Assembly: GCF_021018805.1 (NCBI RefSeq)
Contig: NC_086251.1
Coordinates: 17,217,098-17,281,097 of the forward strand
DNA length: 64,000 bases
Source of the DNA: Prinia subflava
Lineage: Eukaryota > Chordata > Aves > Passeriformes > Cisticolidae
Reading direction: 5' to 3'
Shown here: positions 43,201 through 53,757 of the stretch, one piece after another
How the letters are laid out: every line of letters begins with the position of its first letter
Position numbering within the stretch: position 1 is the stretch's first letter
Position numbers and translations under genes: made by a program
Notes under the pieces: generated by a model
The model's input: only the letters and a program-made list of their open reading frames with translations
Databases searched by the model: none
What the model was told of the DNA's origin: nothing

Positions 43201-43814
43201 AAATTAATGGTAGAAGGGAATATTTCATCCTGCTGCTTGCCAAATCTAGAGAAATGTAATTAATCAAGTGGCAATCACTAATATGAGTTACCTTCTTAAA
43301 TGAAGATACAAAGGCATCACAAAACCTACTGTGTGAACATTACCAGCTCTTCCCTTTATACCCACTGCAAGGCATATTGGTATTGAGGGACCTCCACTGC
43401 AACAAAGAACTCAGCTCTGGTTATGAAGTAATAATAATTGTTGTTTGCAATCAACTTGCAAGCAAGTTGTTCTTGTAGTCACAGAAATTATTTACTCATT
43501 CAAAGACTTTCTTTTCTTTATTTTCACTGACTTACCAGCATCACTTTATAAACCTGCAATTGTCTACTGCATTGAACTCAAGGAAGTCAGCTGCTGGAAA
43601 GGTACAGACCATTACTTCTTTGTTTTCCATTAAAAGAAAATGAAATCAAACTGTGCTCATTCAAGCGTGTGGAATGGGAGGGTATAAAATTAAAGTAGAA
43701 AAGACTCCTCCTGCTCTTTATAGTCAGTGAGGTTCCTGATGCAGCTCTTTTATACTTATTATCTTTCAAATGAACTGTTGTTCTGAAGTTAGAGTTTGGA
43801 GCTTTTTTGATTGG

Positions 43815-44000
43815 GTTTGTGGTTTTTTTTTTTTTTTTTGTTTTTTGGTGTGTTGTTTTTGGTTTTGGTTTTTTTGTTGTTGTTTTTTGGGGTTTTTTTT
43901 GTTTTGTTTTGGTTTTTTTTTTTTTTGTTTTGTTTTTTGTTTTTTTGGTTTTTGTTTTTTGTTTTTTGTTTTTTGTTTTTGTTTTATTTTATTTTCTTTG
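43815..44000 (+). repeat. Long T/G low-complexity tract, (TTTTTG)n-like
   Basis: About 185 bp is almost entirely T and G: a long T run, then irregular gtttttt, ggtttt and gttg units, then a near-regular gttttttgttttttg section and finally gttttattttatttt. Overlapping open frames on both strands (Phe/Leu/Val-rich, or Lys/Gln-rich on the minus strand) are artefacts of this composition. On the minus strand it is an A-rich, CA-punctuated tract. Confidence 0.9.
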
Positions 44001-44792
44001 TTAGAAGCCCTGAGGCTTGTAACACCAGTGCAACACAACCCCTGTTTCCAACTGCAACACCACATGGACAGAAAGCCATCTTGTTTTCCCTTATAGTTTA
44101 ATAAAAGTAAACTTGCTAAGATATATGAATAGGCACAAAATCTAGACACATTGTCTGGTAATGGCTGCAGGAGTTGACATCTTGACTAATACTGCAAAGG
44201 CAGTATTTGGCAGATTTAATCATGATACTAGACTCAAGGGGCAACAGAGGTGTAAGTAAAAGTAGTTGTGGCCATAGCTCATTCCATCAGCTAGGCTATG
44301 TCCAGCTGATACAGATGATCACAATCTTGACTTCAGTAGAAGGCTTCCACAGATCATGAAATGCTGCTGCCCTCTTCTTGCACAGAGAGAATTCTAGGGG
44401 AAACAATGATATTAGCAACTCTTAAACAGAAGTTTCTCTCTCCCGTATGTTTTTATTCCCAATTTACCTTATTAGCTTGGTATATCCCCTTACCATGTTC
44501 CTTGACAACATGAGGTACTGGGATGCTAGGTCACCCCACAGCTGTTGTTTGACCCAAAACAAACTTGACATAGGAATAGGTGCTACAGCAGAGCCAAAGT
44601 CATAATCTTTTAGCCATTCTCCAACCCCAGATAGCTATACTGGGAATGCAGCCCCAATCTCTCAAAAATGTTCATCCATTTTTGTGCAGCTTAAAACTGC
44701 AAAATGTTACAGAACACGCACAAAGTTGTCTGCATATACAGTCTGTTGAAAACCATGTAATGGAGGAGGCTACGTGAAGAATGGGGCAGTAA

Positions 44793-44811
44793 GGATCTGA
44801 TCCTACAATGA
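44793..44811 (+). repeat. Possible terminal scrap of the old sauropsid element
   Basis: The segment ggatctgatcctacaatga resembles the 'gggcctgatcctgcaa' end seen clearly at 49582. It is only about 19 bp, so chance is possible. Confidence 0.2.
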
Positions 44812-45361
44812 CCAGAGACACCAGTGAGAGAGTTTCCACACACTCAGTGCAACAATAAATCATGAAACGTATTGGTGTCTGCTCAAAGTGACAAATCCAT
44901 CTGGTTGCCAGGAAAAGACACAGTGCTTCGGTGCAGCAGCACAGACAAGGGATCATCACTTAACGAAACAGAAAAAGCCTTAGACACTACACAGGAGAAG
45001 GTTTTCATGGGAAGCTTGAGGCTATCCATACATATTCAAAAGGATCCAGATAATTTATTTGACCTGTGCCCCAGAATGCTGCAAGTTGCTTCTGGTCCAT
45101 CATTTATGATACATAATCTCAACACATCCCTCCACTTCCCACAGTGAAAAAAAAGCATAATACACCCTACTCAAAGATTCTCTTTTTTCTGACAGTGTGG
45201 GGGAAAAGAAAAACAGCAAGACAATTAAAAACTGGTTATGAAAATTATATAGAAAGCTGTATAGGGCCTGGATCACAGTGCAACTTCAAATGTACCATTA
45301 AAAGCATGGTGAGAGATCTGAAGGAAATCTAAATATGAATAAATAAAACCAAGCACTCATA

Positions 45362-45888
45362 AAATGAGAATCATTGAGGTTAGAAAAGAACTTTAAGATC
45401 ATCAAGTCCAGCCATCAACCCAGCACCACCACTGTAACTCCTAAACCATCACCCAATGCGAGATCAAGACGCCTCCTCAGCACCTCCCTCAGCACCTCCC
45501 TCAGCACCTCAGAGATGGTGACCACCACATTTGTGGGCAACCTATTCCAATGCCTGACCATCCTAACCGTGAATTTTTTTTCTAATATCTAATCTGAACC
45601 TCCCTTGTCTCAGCTTAAGCCATTTCCTCTGGTCCCCTCATGCAGGCACAGTAGAAGAGACCAGTCCCCACCCCACTATATCCCCTTTCAGGCAGTTGTA
45701 GAGAGTCCTGGTGTTCCCTCTGAGCCTCCTCTTCTCCAGGCTAAACAAACCCAGCTCCCTCAGTGCTTCCTCATAAGACACGTTCTCTAAACATTTCACA
45801 AGCCCTGCTGCCCTTCGCTGGACATGCTCCAGCACCTCAATGTCTTTTTTAAAGTGAGGACCCCAAAACTCAACCCATTTACTTTTTG
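45362..45888 (-). mobile_element. CR1 non-LTR retrotransposon, 5'-truncated, best preserved copy in the window
   Basis: The element reads on the minus strand, with its 3' end near 45362 (complement of atgagaatcattgagg) and its 5' truncation near 45888 (gtgaggaccccaaaactc). The minus-strand frame 45835-45638 keeps the C-terminal part of the CR1 ORF2 reverse transcriptase protein, including [14 protein letters not shown], then meets a stop. Downstream CR1 signatures (MVRHWNRLP-type, complement of caatgcctgaccatcc) persist in broken frames. The copy is about 527 bp, lacks endonuclease and most of the RT, and cannot move by itself. It is less diverged than the copy at 14.9-15.7 kb, hence younger. 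Confidence 0.93.
45475..45510 (-). repeat. Perfect triplication of a 12-bp unit inside CR1
   Basis: CCTCAGCACCTC occurs three times head to tail (45475-45486, 45487-45498, 45499-45510) with no mismatch. Twelve bases keep reading frame in the CR1 protein. It probably arose by slippage after insertion or in the source copy. Confidence 0.92.
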
Positions 45889-46019
45889 TAGATGAGGAAA
45901 GGATGCTGCTATACTATATCTTGACTCACTACTGTTTATATACTTACTTGGGGGTTAAAATTTTGCAGTGGTGTTCCAACATGTGCTATTCAGGACATGC
46001 AGAATATTGGGAAACAGAA

Positions 46020-46340
46020 AATGCAGAGCTCCGGATGGGTGATGAGGTTTTAAAAAAGTCATGGAGGGAAGGCACAGCAAAGGGAGATGACTCAGCTCTG
46101 ACATCTCCCAGCTCTGTTGCTGGTGCATTTAAGGAGTTACGGAGTTAAGGACTGTGCAGTTAAGGAGTGCACTGTGTTAGCATCACAGAGCATACCCACA
46201 GGAGCAGGAGGGAAGGCTTGAGCTCCAGGGCAAAGGTCAGTGCTGCCCAGCCCTGACACAGCAGCAGCTGCCTTCCCCCAGCCCACATGCTGCCAGCGCA
46301 CGGGGAGCTCGGCAGGGCCACCCGCCAGGTACCAGTGCTG
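46020..46340. promoter_or_regulatory. GC-rich stretch with an AP-1/MARE-type site
   Basis: The segment has TGACTCAGC at 46088-46096, a local repetition of gttaaggag/gttaagga (46134-46170) and a GC-rich part with several CpGs at 46295-46330 (ccagcgcacgggg, gctcgg, cccgcc). No coding exon is recognised. The regulatory reading is tentative. Confidence 0.22.
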
Positions 46341-46342
46341 CA

Positions 46343-46368
46343 CACAGACAGACAGACAGACAGACAGC
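46343..46368 (+). repeat. (CAGA)n microsatellite
   Basis: Six perfect CAGA/GACA units follow gctgcaca and end at gctggtgac. Confidence 0.88.
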
Positions 46369-49189
46369 TGGTGACTGACCAGCAGCCACTGATCCCAAAC
46401 ACCTCGTGTTAACTCATTCATCTTCTCTGGCTCTCTTCTGCTACACAGCCCCAGCTTCCAAACAAAGCCTTAGCCTAGGTTTGCCAGTCTGCCTTGCACC
46501 CCAAGCAAGGCACACAGCACGTACCAGACAGAGCAGCAGCTTGCAAGTGCAGATATACTTGGAAACCAAAATTCAGGTTCCAGCACTTGGTACTGACAAC
46601 ACCTCCTTGAGAAGTTTGCATATCGATGCCTTCAAAATTATTGCTGTCTCTCTCACTTTTGCTTGCTCACCTTCCAGCCAGCTTGGGAATAAGGGGTGCT
46701 CTTAACAGTAGTCTCAAACCCCAAGACTGATGAAAGCCAGAACCAAACAGGGAGAAGAAAAGGAGATACATTCAGACCCACTTGTATCACTCAGCCACAC
46801 ACAGGAGACAGACTGCACAAGTAGGGGTATCTTAGAGTAATCCAGTAACTGGAATGTTCATCAAGAAATACAAGGAAATGCTGACTAGACTAAGCTAGCA
46901 AATTCCCTAAAAACAACAAGAGAAAAAGGCCCTCCCTTATACACAGTTCATAGGAGGGAGATAAAGACTTGCAAAATTGAAACTGGCATCTATTTATTCT
47001 TTCTCATCCATTGAATTCTCTACACTTGCACAATGCCTCTTGTGATGAAAGGCATGAAAACTAAAACACAAAAAACTGATATATTTGGCATTTATTCCTA
47101 TTTAACACAAACATGAGCCTCTGGTTTCTCTGGGAAGAGAAACCAGAACTGACACCTTTGTGTCCTCTCTCCAACCATCCTCTAGCATGAGCAGCAACAT
47201 GTAGCCCATAACAAATGTTATGAAACAAGATGAAACACTAGAAATAAGGGAACAAAAGTAACAATCCACAGTTTTCCTCGAAAAAGGATGTATTTCGCCC
47301 TTCTATTTTCCATAACAAGCAAGTAAACATTTCAGCACTTAAAACTTTCTATGCCAAGCAGCTGAGTGAAGTAACTATGAGCAGTGTATACACACAACCC
47401 AACACAATGCCAAAATGAAGTTCCATCATGAACTGAAACCAAACAACTAAAATATACTATTTTTTAAAAAAGGTATTTTGTGTAAATCCAGTGTACATGA
47501 AATTGGATGCAATAGTATTCAGGAAGATAAACAACAACAAAAAAGCCTCCTGAATCATGAAAAACAAAATAACACACTTCAGAAGTGATGCATGATCTCT
47601 GATGGCATTCCCTGATGTTGTTGAGCAAAGAGTTATCTTACACTTCAGAGAAAAAAAAGCTGTGCTCATTAACAAAACTTTGGGAAACTAATTCCTCCAT
47701 CACTTCCTTTTGTTAGGATTTCTGTAGTTATTAATTGTTTATAGCTGACTCTTTCTCCAATGAAGCCAATACCCATTACTGAATGCAGGAAAAATCTGCC
47801 TATGTCAGGGCTTGCAGAAGTTTTCAGGCAGTGTGACAATTGGCAACCTTATTAAAATGTTTACAAACAGCATGAAAGAAGTTAAGAAAGGCCTAGACCT
47901 GTACAAGTCCTCCAAAATCAAGTAGGGTATTTTTCTGTTTTTTTCCCTTTTTTCTGAATTATCTTTAATCATAGATAAAACATTGAATAAAATTGATTTT
48001 TCTATAAAATTGATACTTGGATTTATTCAGAACACAGATTTTGCACTATGTATTATCAGAAGACAGTGGAAATGATTGAGCAATCAGTAGAATATCTGAC
48101 ACAACTCTCATAACTGACAAAAGGTCCTACACATACTAACAAATTGTTGTTTGTGCACAAGAATATTTGTGAGCACTCCCCTGGTCTCCATCTTATTCCT
48201 GCTTTTTGTTTGTTTTATTTTTATTCTAGAATTTCCACTAAGTTCCATCCCACAGAGTATGTGTAGCAGAGGAGATCAAGCCCACGGCCCCTGGCACTGT
48301 ACAAGAAAGCTCCCTACTGTCTCAAGTGCTTCATCTCAACAGGAAGAGAAGCCAAAGGAGTATGAGTATAAATGGACCATTGCAATTTATAGGTTGTATT
48401 AATAATTAAATGCTGGGAGTGCTATTAGCACCTTCACTACATCCCCACCCACAGGTTCTTCAATCATCCAATATCACAGAACTTGTATTTTGAGGTATTT
48501 GTTCTCAGTGCTTTGAGGCATAAAATGTCTTGCAGTGCTACAGTGCTTTTTTCTTCAGTGGTAAAGTTCATTTTGTGTTGCTGTTCAGGTTTTGGGTTTG
48601 GTGCTTTTTTAAAAGAATAATCTTTCTATCCAGCCAGACATGCAGGTTAGAGGAAAGCTCACAATTCTTTGTGAAAGGAAATAAGAGACATGAGCAAACA
48701 ATGCCTCTGCAGAAAGGGGAATCAAGCTAAGAGAGATTTGCAGCTCTGACCCTCCAGAGTAAAATTGGCAATGGCCCATTTGACAAGAAAATTCCATGGC
48801 TCTAGAGGGTTGGAAAGTGGTTCAGACTAACATATTTCATTTTCTTCAAGGCTACCTGTGACTACATCCCAAACAAGAAAATCACCAGCTTAATTAGGCT
48901 TCCCCAGCAATCTCAAAAAATGGAGCTATCCATTCTCCACCTATCCTCTGCAGCAGACACTTAAAGCACTTTCTGCAAGTCTCACAATGAAGGTGTTTGG
49001 CTTTGCAAGGCTCACAACACAGCAAGGAGCCATCTGCAGCCAGGGAAGACACAGGGCAGAGTCTGATTAGCGATTCTGTGCAGGTTTTCTATCTCCTATC
49101 ACTGTGCTCCCCTCCCCCTTCACATCCCCTAGGGAGACCAGTTCCATATTCAAAGCAGCCTGGGGTCTTCAAGCAGAGAAATGTGCATG

Positions 49190-49540
49190 ATTTTTCGTGG
49201 CATTAAAGCGGGGAAAGAACTCCAAAATTACAGCAGCTGCATCCAGCCCTTGAGACGGCCCAGCACCGATAAGGGACTCAGAGGGTCGCATAATTCATTT
49301 CACCTGCAGCAGCAGCATCAGGGGAGGTTAAATATGTCACTCCATCACAGGGAGGCAATGGGTTGGGGGAAGCCTTCATCATTCATCCTGTCAGCTCTAC
49401 ACCTCCCTTCACCTCGCATCAGCAGGGGGAGATGGGGAGGATTTTCTATAAGCATATGAACAACTCAGTGGGGGACACAATGACCTTATGAGTCTCCCCT
49501 TCCAATTTGTGAATTAATTGTCAGCACCTGCCCTGCTCTA
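49190..49540. promoter_or_regulatory. Candidate enhancer or conserved non-coding block
   Basis: The block carries retained CpGs (ttcgtgg, aagcgggg, gacggcc, caccgat, ggtcgcat), E-boxes (cagctg near 49235, cacctg near 49303 and 49526), gcataattcatttcacctg and gtgaattaattgtc with homeodomain cores, and a CTCF-like agcagggggaga near 49423. There is no repeat, and no coding frame with family resemblance. This is the longest stretch in the window with such texture, but its conservation is not tested. Confidence 0.35.
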
Positions 49541-49581
49541 CCAGCTCCCCTCCCTGCACTCCATCTTTCTCCCACTACCAA

Positions 49582-49615
49582 GGGCCTGATCCTGCAAGAC
49601 TAACTCCAGTGAGTG
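49582..49615 (+). repeat. Terminal fragment of an old sauropsid element
   Basis: The sequence gggcctgatcctgcaaga is an essentially intact terminal motif of an old palindromic reptile/bird repeat. The rest is not recognisable. Confidence 0.4.
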
Positions 49616-51741
49616 ACCTCAGTGCCCTTCTGGGACCATACATGCAAATGACATTGCAGAAAGGTCAGTGTTGCAGAACAAGATGTCCTGTCCAAATACA
49701 AACAAACCTATTTAAAGGGCATAGGAAATTCCTTCCAGGACATGTGAATCTCTCTTCTTTGGCCTTTCTTGGTGACAAAGGTACTTTCTCATTATTTTTA
49801 CTGTTGATGAAACATTTTGTTGTTTCTTAGCAATCTTAAAGCCTGGTGTCACACAAAAAATTTTGTTAGCACATCTTCTCCAGAGTCGTATTTTCACCCA
49901 GGCCTAACACTACTCTCCTCTTTGGTGCATTATTTGCTAGAGTTCAGCTGTGCCCATTTTAGAAGAGAATGCCTGTCTTCATGTACTGCACAAGTTCATG
50001 CACATTTCCACTCATGAACAATAAAAAACAACTTGCCTGTAACAGGGTCTTTGGGACCCCACCTCAGGATTTTCTTTTGAGAATTCAGATTTTAATGTAT
50101 TTTCGTGACATGTCAGTTGTGCATGATCATTGTGCAATAAAACCAAAAATTATTTTAAAAAAGAGGCAAGTTTGCTAAGAAGACACAATGCCTTAAACCC
50201 TGTCATTACAAGGGAATCTTTTGATACATAATACAGATCAACTTCATTAAAAAAAAAGAAGTGTTAAACTGTACAACATAATTTCTTAAATGGCATAATG
50301 ATGGAAGGACTAATGAGAATACAGAAGCATTTAGATATTGCAATTTTTGGTATCGATAAGAACATAGAAAAGCAATGAATTTCTTGAAAGCAGTTAGAAG
50401 TGAAGAGGGATGTTTTTGTTTTGGAAGTATAATTCAACCACAGCAAAACCAGAAAGGGTCAACTGAAGTAAGTGCAAAATTAAACCCTATTAACATTCAA
50501 AGGTTAAAAACCAGTAAGCATGCAAGTCTTAAACATTTTTTTCCTTTTTGTCCTATCCTGGACATAAAGGGCTTTATAAACAAAACAAAGTATTAAGAGA
50601 TGTGCTTGAAAAATTTCTGTACTTAGAGTTTAAACTTTCCATCATGTAAAATGAAGAGCTTGTTCTCTTTCACTCTTGAAAATACACTCTTAAGGAAAGA
50701 ACTGGTCCATTAGCCTTCTGCAGAACAACTCAGCAGATGGCATTTTTTGATGTCTTGACTAAGACAAAATACAGTTGCAATTGGTGCCTTTATATTTCAA
50801 AAATAGATATATAAATGTTTCAAAAGTTGTTTTTCATGCCTTAAGGCTAAATCTTTGAATAGTTTCTACTGTATTTTCTCCCCCTTGCCTGAGTTGCTAA
50901 AATCTGTAGCTGTCTTCTGCTCTGCCACTTGTACTACTCCAAACACTAGAGACACCTGAAGGATAACGAGATGCTTCATAACCAAATGTCTACTGGGAAA
51001 AAGGTTTTTTGCTTCTGCCGGTTACCTGCAGCTCATGCACACATATCCATAAACAAAACAAAACATCAGCAGGTGAGTAATTCAAAGCATCCTTTACTTC
51101 TTCACATGCTTTTCCCAATGACACTACAGAGCAGTAGCACCCTGAGCTCCAGGGCCAGTGGAGTTACATTTAAAACAGACACAGACTGAGGGAAGAATGA
51201 AGTGCCTACCTATTTCATCCTCCAGAAATCATTTCAGCTGAACTGGTGCTTATTTATGACATCAGCTTTGCTCATACAGCATCCATGAGTCACAGCTGGG
51301 AGTCGTTTGGTAAATTCCAATGGAATTTCCACGCAGTCAGTATGGAAAATGAGCTCACATTTATTTCATGGCACATACACCTTTAGAGGGTCCACAGTAG
51401 CAAGCAGCACCTTTAACTGTATTATAAAAATATTTCACAACATGGGACAATTTTCAATCTTTCAGGAAAGCTTAAATTCCATTCCAGAAGCAGATGTGGC
51501 AGCTGAGAACTGTGCTGTGACCAGCCCAGCAGTCATTGATCACAGGATCCCAGCAGACAGCATTCCAGCATCACCTGCACCCACACCCTTATATTCTACA
51601 TTGCCAAGGGCTCAGCACCATCACAGACCAGACTTCAAAAAGGCTGTAGGTTAATTCATATGAGTGAATTCATAGGAGTATTAAAAATCCACAACTTTTA
51701 AGCTTCTTTTATGATTGTGAATTGCAACAGGAAAATCACAG

Positions 51742-51890
51742 TCCAGGAAACCTTTTTGAGTAGTGAGATCAAGTAAATACTGGAAAGGTCACAGAATCTC
51801 CACATTTGGGAGGTCTTCAAGAACATGCCAGAGATGGTGTTGATAAAGGATGCAACAGGTCTTGAGATCCCTCTCAAAAAGCTCCTAGCA
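51742..51890 (+). mobile_element. Old CR1 fragment, sense orientation
   Basis: The segments ccaggaaacctttttgag, gatcaagtaaatactgg, cacagaatctccacatt and tgggaggtcttcaagaac match the CR1 order 'aggaaacattttttcactg ... gatcaagcactggaac ... gtggaatctccatccttgg ... aggtcttcaagaac'. A short deletion removes the 'caggttgcccagag' block. It is the 3' part only and non-coding. Confidence 0.65.
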
Positions 51891-53699
51891 GCTGACCTGT
51901 GCAAGGTCTGTGATGGAAAGGAGTAAAATGGACAGGTTGGAAGCTCTGAGCAGTGGCCAAATACAACATCCTTGACCTGGATTTGAACTTTCAGGACCTA
52001 TTACCCATGCACTGAGGTTTAAGAAATTTAGAATTTCACTGATTTCATTCTGATTCAAATGGAATAGTGAAATTATAACCAACTGAATCCGAAGTAGCTG
52101 ATGAGCAATGACCACAGCACACACATAAGGGAATCAAGCCTTTGGTTTCCATTACCTATGGGAAGTGCTGAACCACATAATTTCTTGGATCAGAGCATGC
52201 ACTGCTAGTGCTCTATCACAGCCTCGCCTCTGCTGCAAGGACTGACTTTATTCTCCCCCGAGCACCTCGAGGGACGCTGTTTTCGCACCCCACAAGTATC
52301 CTCTTGACAAACTAGAAAAATTGCAAAGAAGAATCCCACTATACGTAACAACTATGGCTACAGTTTATTCAGAATTCCAAAAGATCACATTCATGAGTCT
52401 ACATTCATGAGGATTCTTGAAAATCCCAGGGTAAAACTGTGCAGTAGTAGCAGTAGCTGTCATTTATATCATTAAGTTCAAGCTTCCTAATTGGGAAGAT
52501 GCCCTCCCAATGCAAGCTGCAGCTGAAAAGGACAAACCACTGACTTTAAAACTTTAGAGCTGAATCACAAAATAAATTAAAATAATTTATAAAAGACTTG
52601 GATAGAGACTGGGAGGAGAGGATGAGGTTATCTGGATCAGCTAATCACAATCAACTGGATCCTTTGTCTTCCACAAGGAGCATGAATAAATAAACACCAT
52701 TAGCAATCCCTAGTCTGCTGCTAAACCTGGCCATCATTAGCAAGCTGATTGCTTCCAGACACTGAACAGGAGTCACTCCTAAGGATGTCTTAGAGGGGAG
52801 ATGATGTCAGGTGCATAAAGGACATTTGTGCCACAGGCATGGAAGACAGAGATAAATAAATACAGAGATGGCTGGAGAGAAGTGAGAAAAAAGAAGACAA
52901 GCTAATAGGCTTTGAAGGTGAGAACCAGAAGCTTGAATTTGGTATGGTAAAACAGTAGAATAGCTGGAAGAATCAGAGAGACTGTGACATGATTCAAGTT
53001 AGAAGCAATGCAGAATATTTTAGCACAAATGGACCAAATTTGAGGTGACAGAGGTGTTTAGAGAGAGCAATGAGGAAAAGACTTCTGTGATTATGAAGAG
53101 GTGAGGAAGACAACAGGCCTACAGTTCTGCCAGTGCAGGTAGATACTCAGAGTGAAGTTTGGAGAGGAAAGAAGCTTTTCCTCAGAGTTTAGCTATCTGG
53201 ATTTGCCAGATATATTTGTTCTCCAATTGGGCATTTTTAAAAAGTTTTCTATGTCTGGATTTCTTCAGCATCTTAAGAAGCCTTAAGAAAAGCAAAACTT
53301 TAAGGCTAAAATTACTGGTATGTAGATTATGGGAGAGTTATCTACTTCAGGGAATTCGTCTTTACTTACTTTCTTCATACAAAAATCTGCAAAATTCAAT
53401 CAACAAACTTATATGTGAGGAACTGTCTCAAATACTTGTACATAAGGTGATGTGAGAAACCAAATACCTTTTACTCAAGCCTGTGATCTTTCAACTGCAT
53501 TAAATCACTTCTTGTTTTTATGTGAGTGAACATGAACAACAGCTAGAACCAGCAGACAAACATCGGATTCTCTCTGGTATATGAATTTGGCAAGAAAACA
53601 GTTCTATTAGTACCAGACCCAGTACGTGTGCAAAAATTACACTTATTGTATGTGTGTGAACACATACAGAACTGTAATGCTGAATTTTGCAAGAATAGG

Positions 53700-53757
53700 C
53701 AGGTGTCTCTGACACCTGAGATAGACCTAAGAAGGATAATCTCTCAAGAGAGATTAT
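53700..53757. repeat. Two adjacent perfect hairpins
   Basis: CAGGTGTC (53700-53707) pairs with GACACCTG (53711-53718) across a 3-base loop. Eighteen bases on, ATAATCTCTC (53736-53745) pairs with GAGAGATTAT (53748-53757) across AA. Both are exact. No known RNA family was recognised. Confidence 0.85.

Noticed and set aside
43766..44149. Lys/Gln-rich minus-strand frame and Phe-rich plus-strand frames
   Set aside because: They are direct translations of the T/G low-complexity tract.
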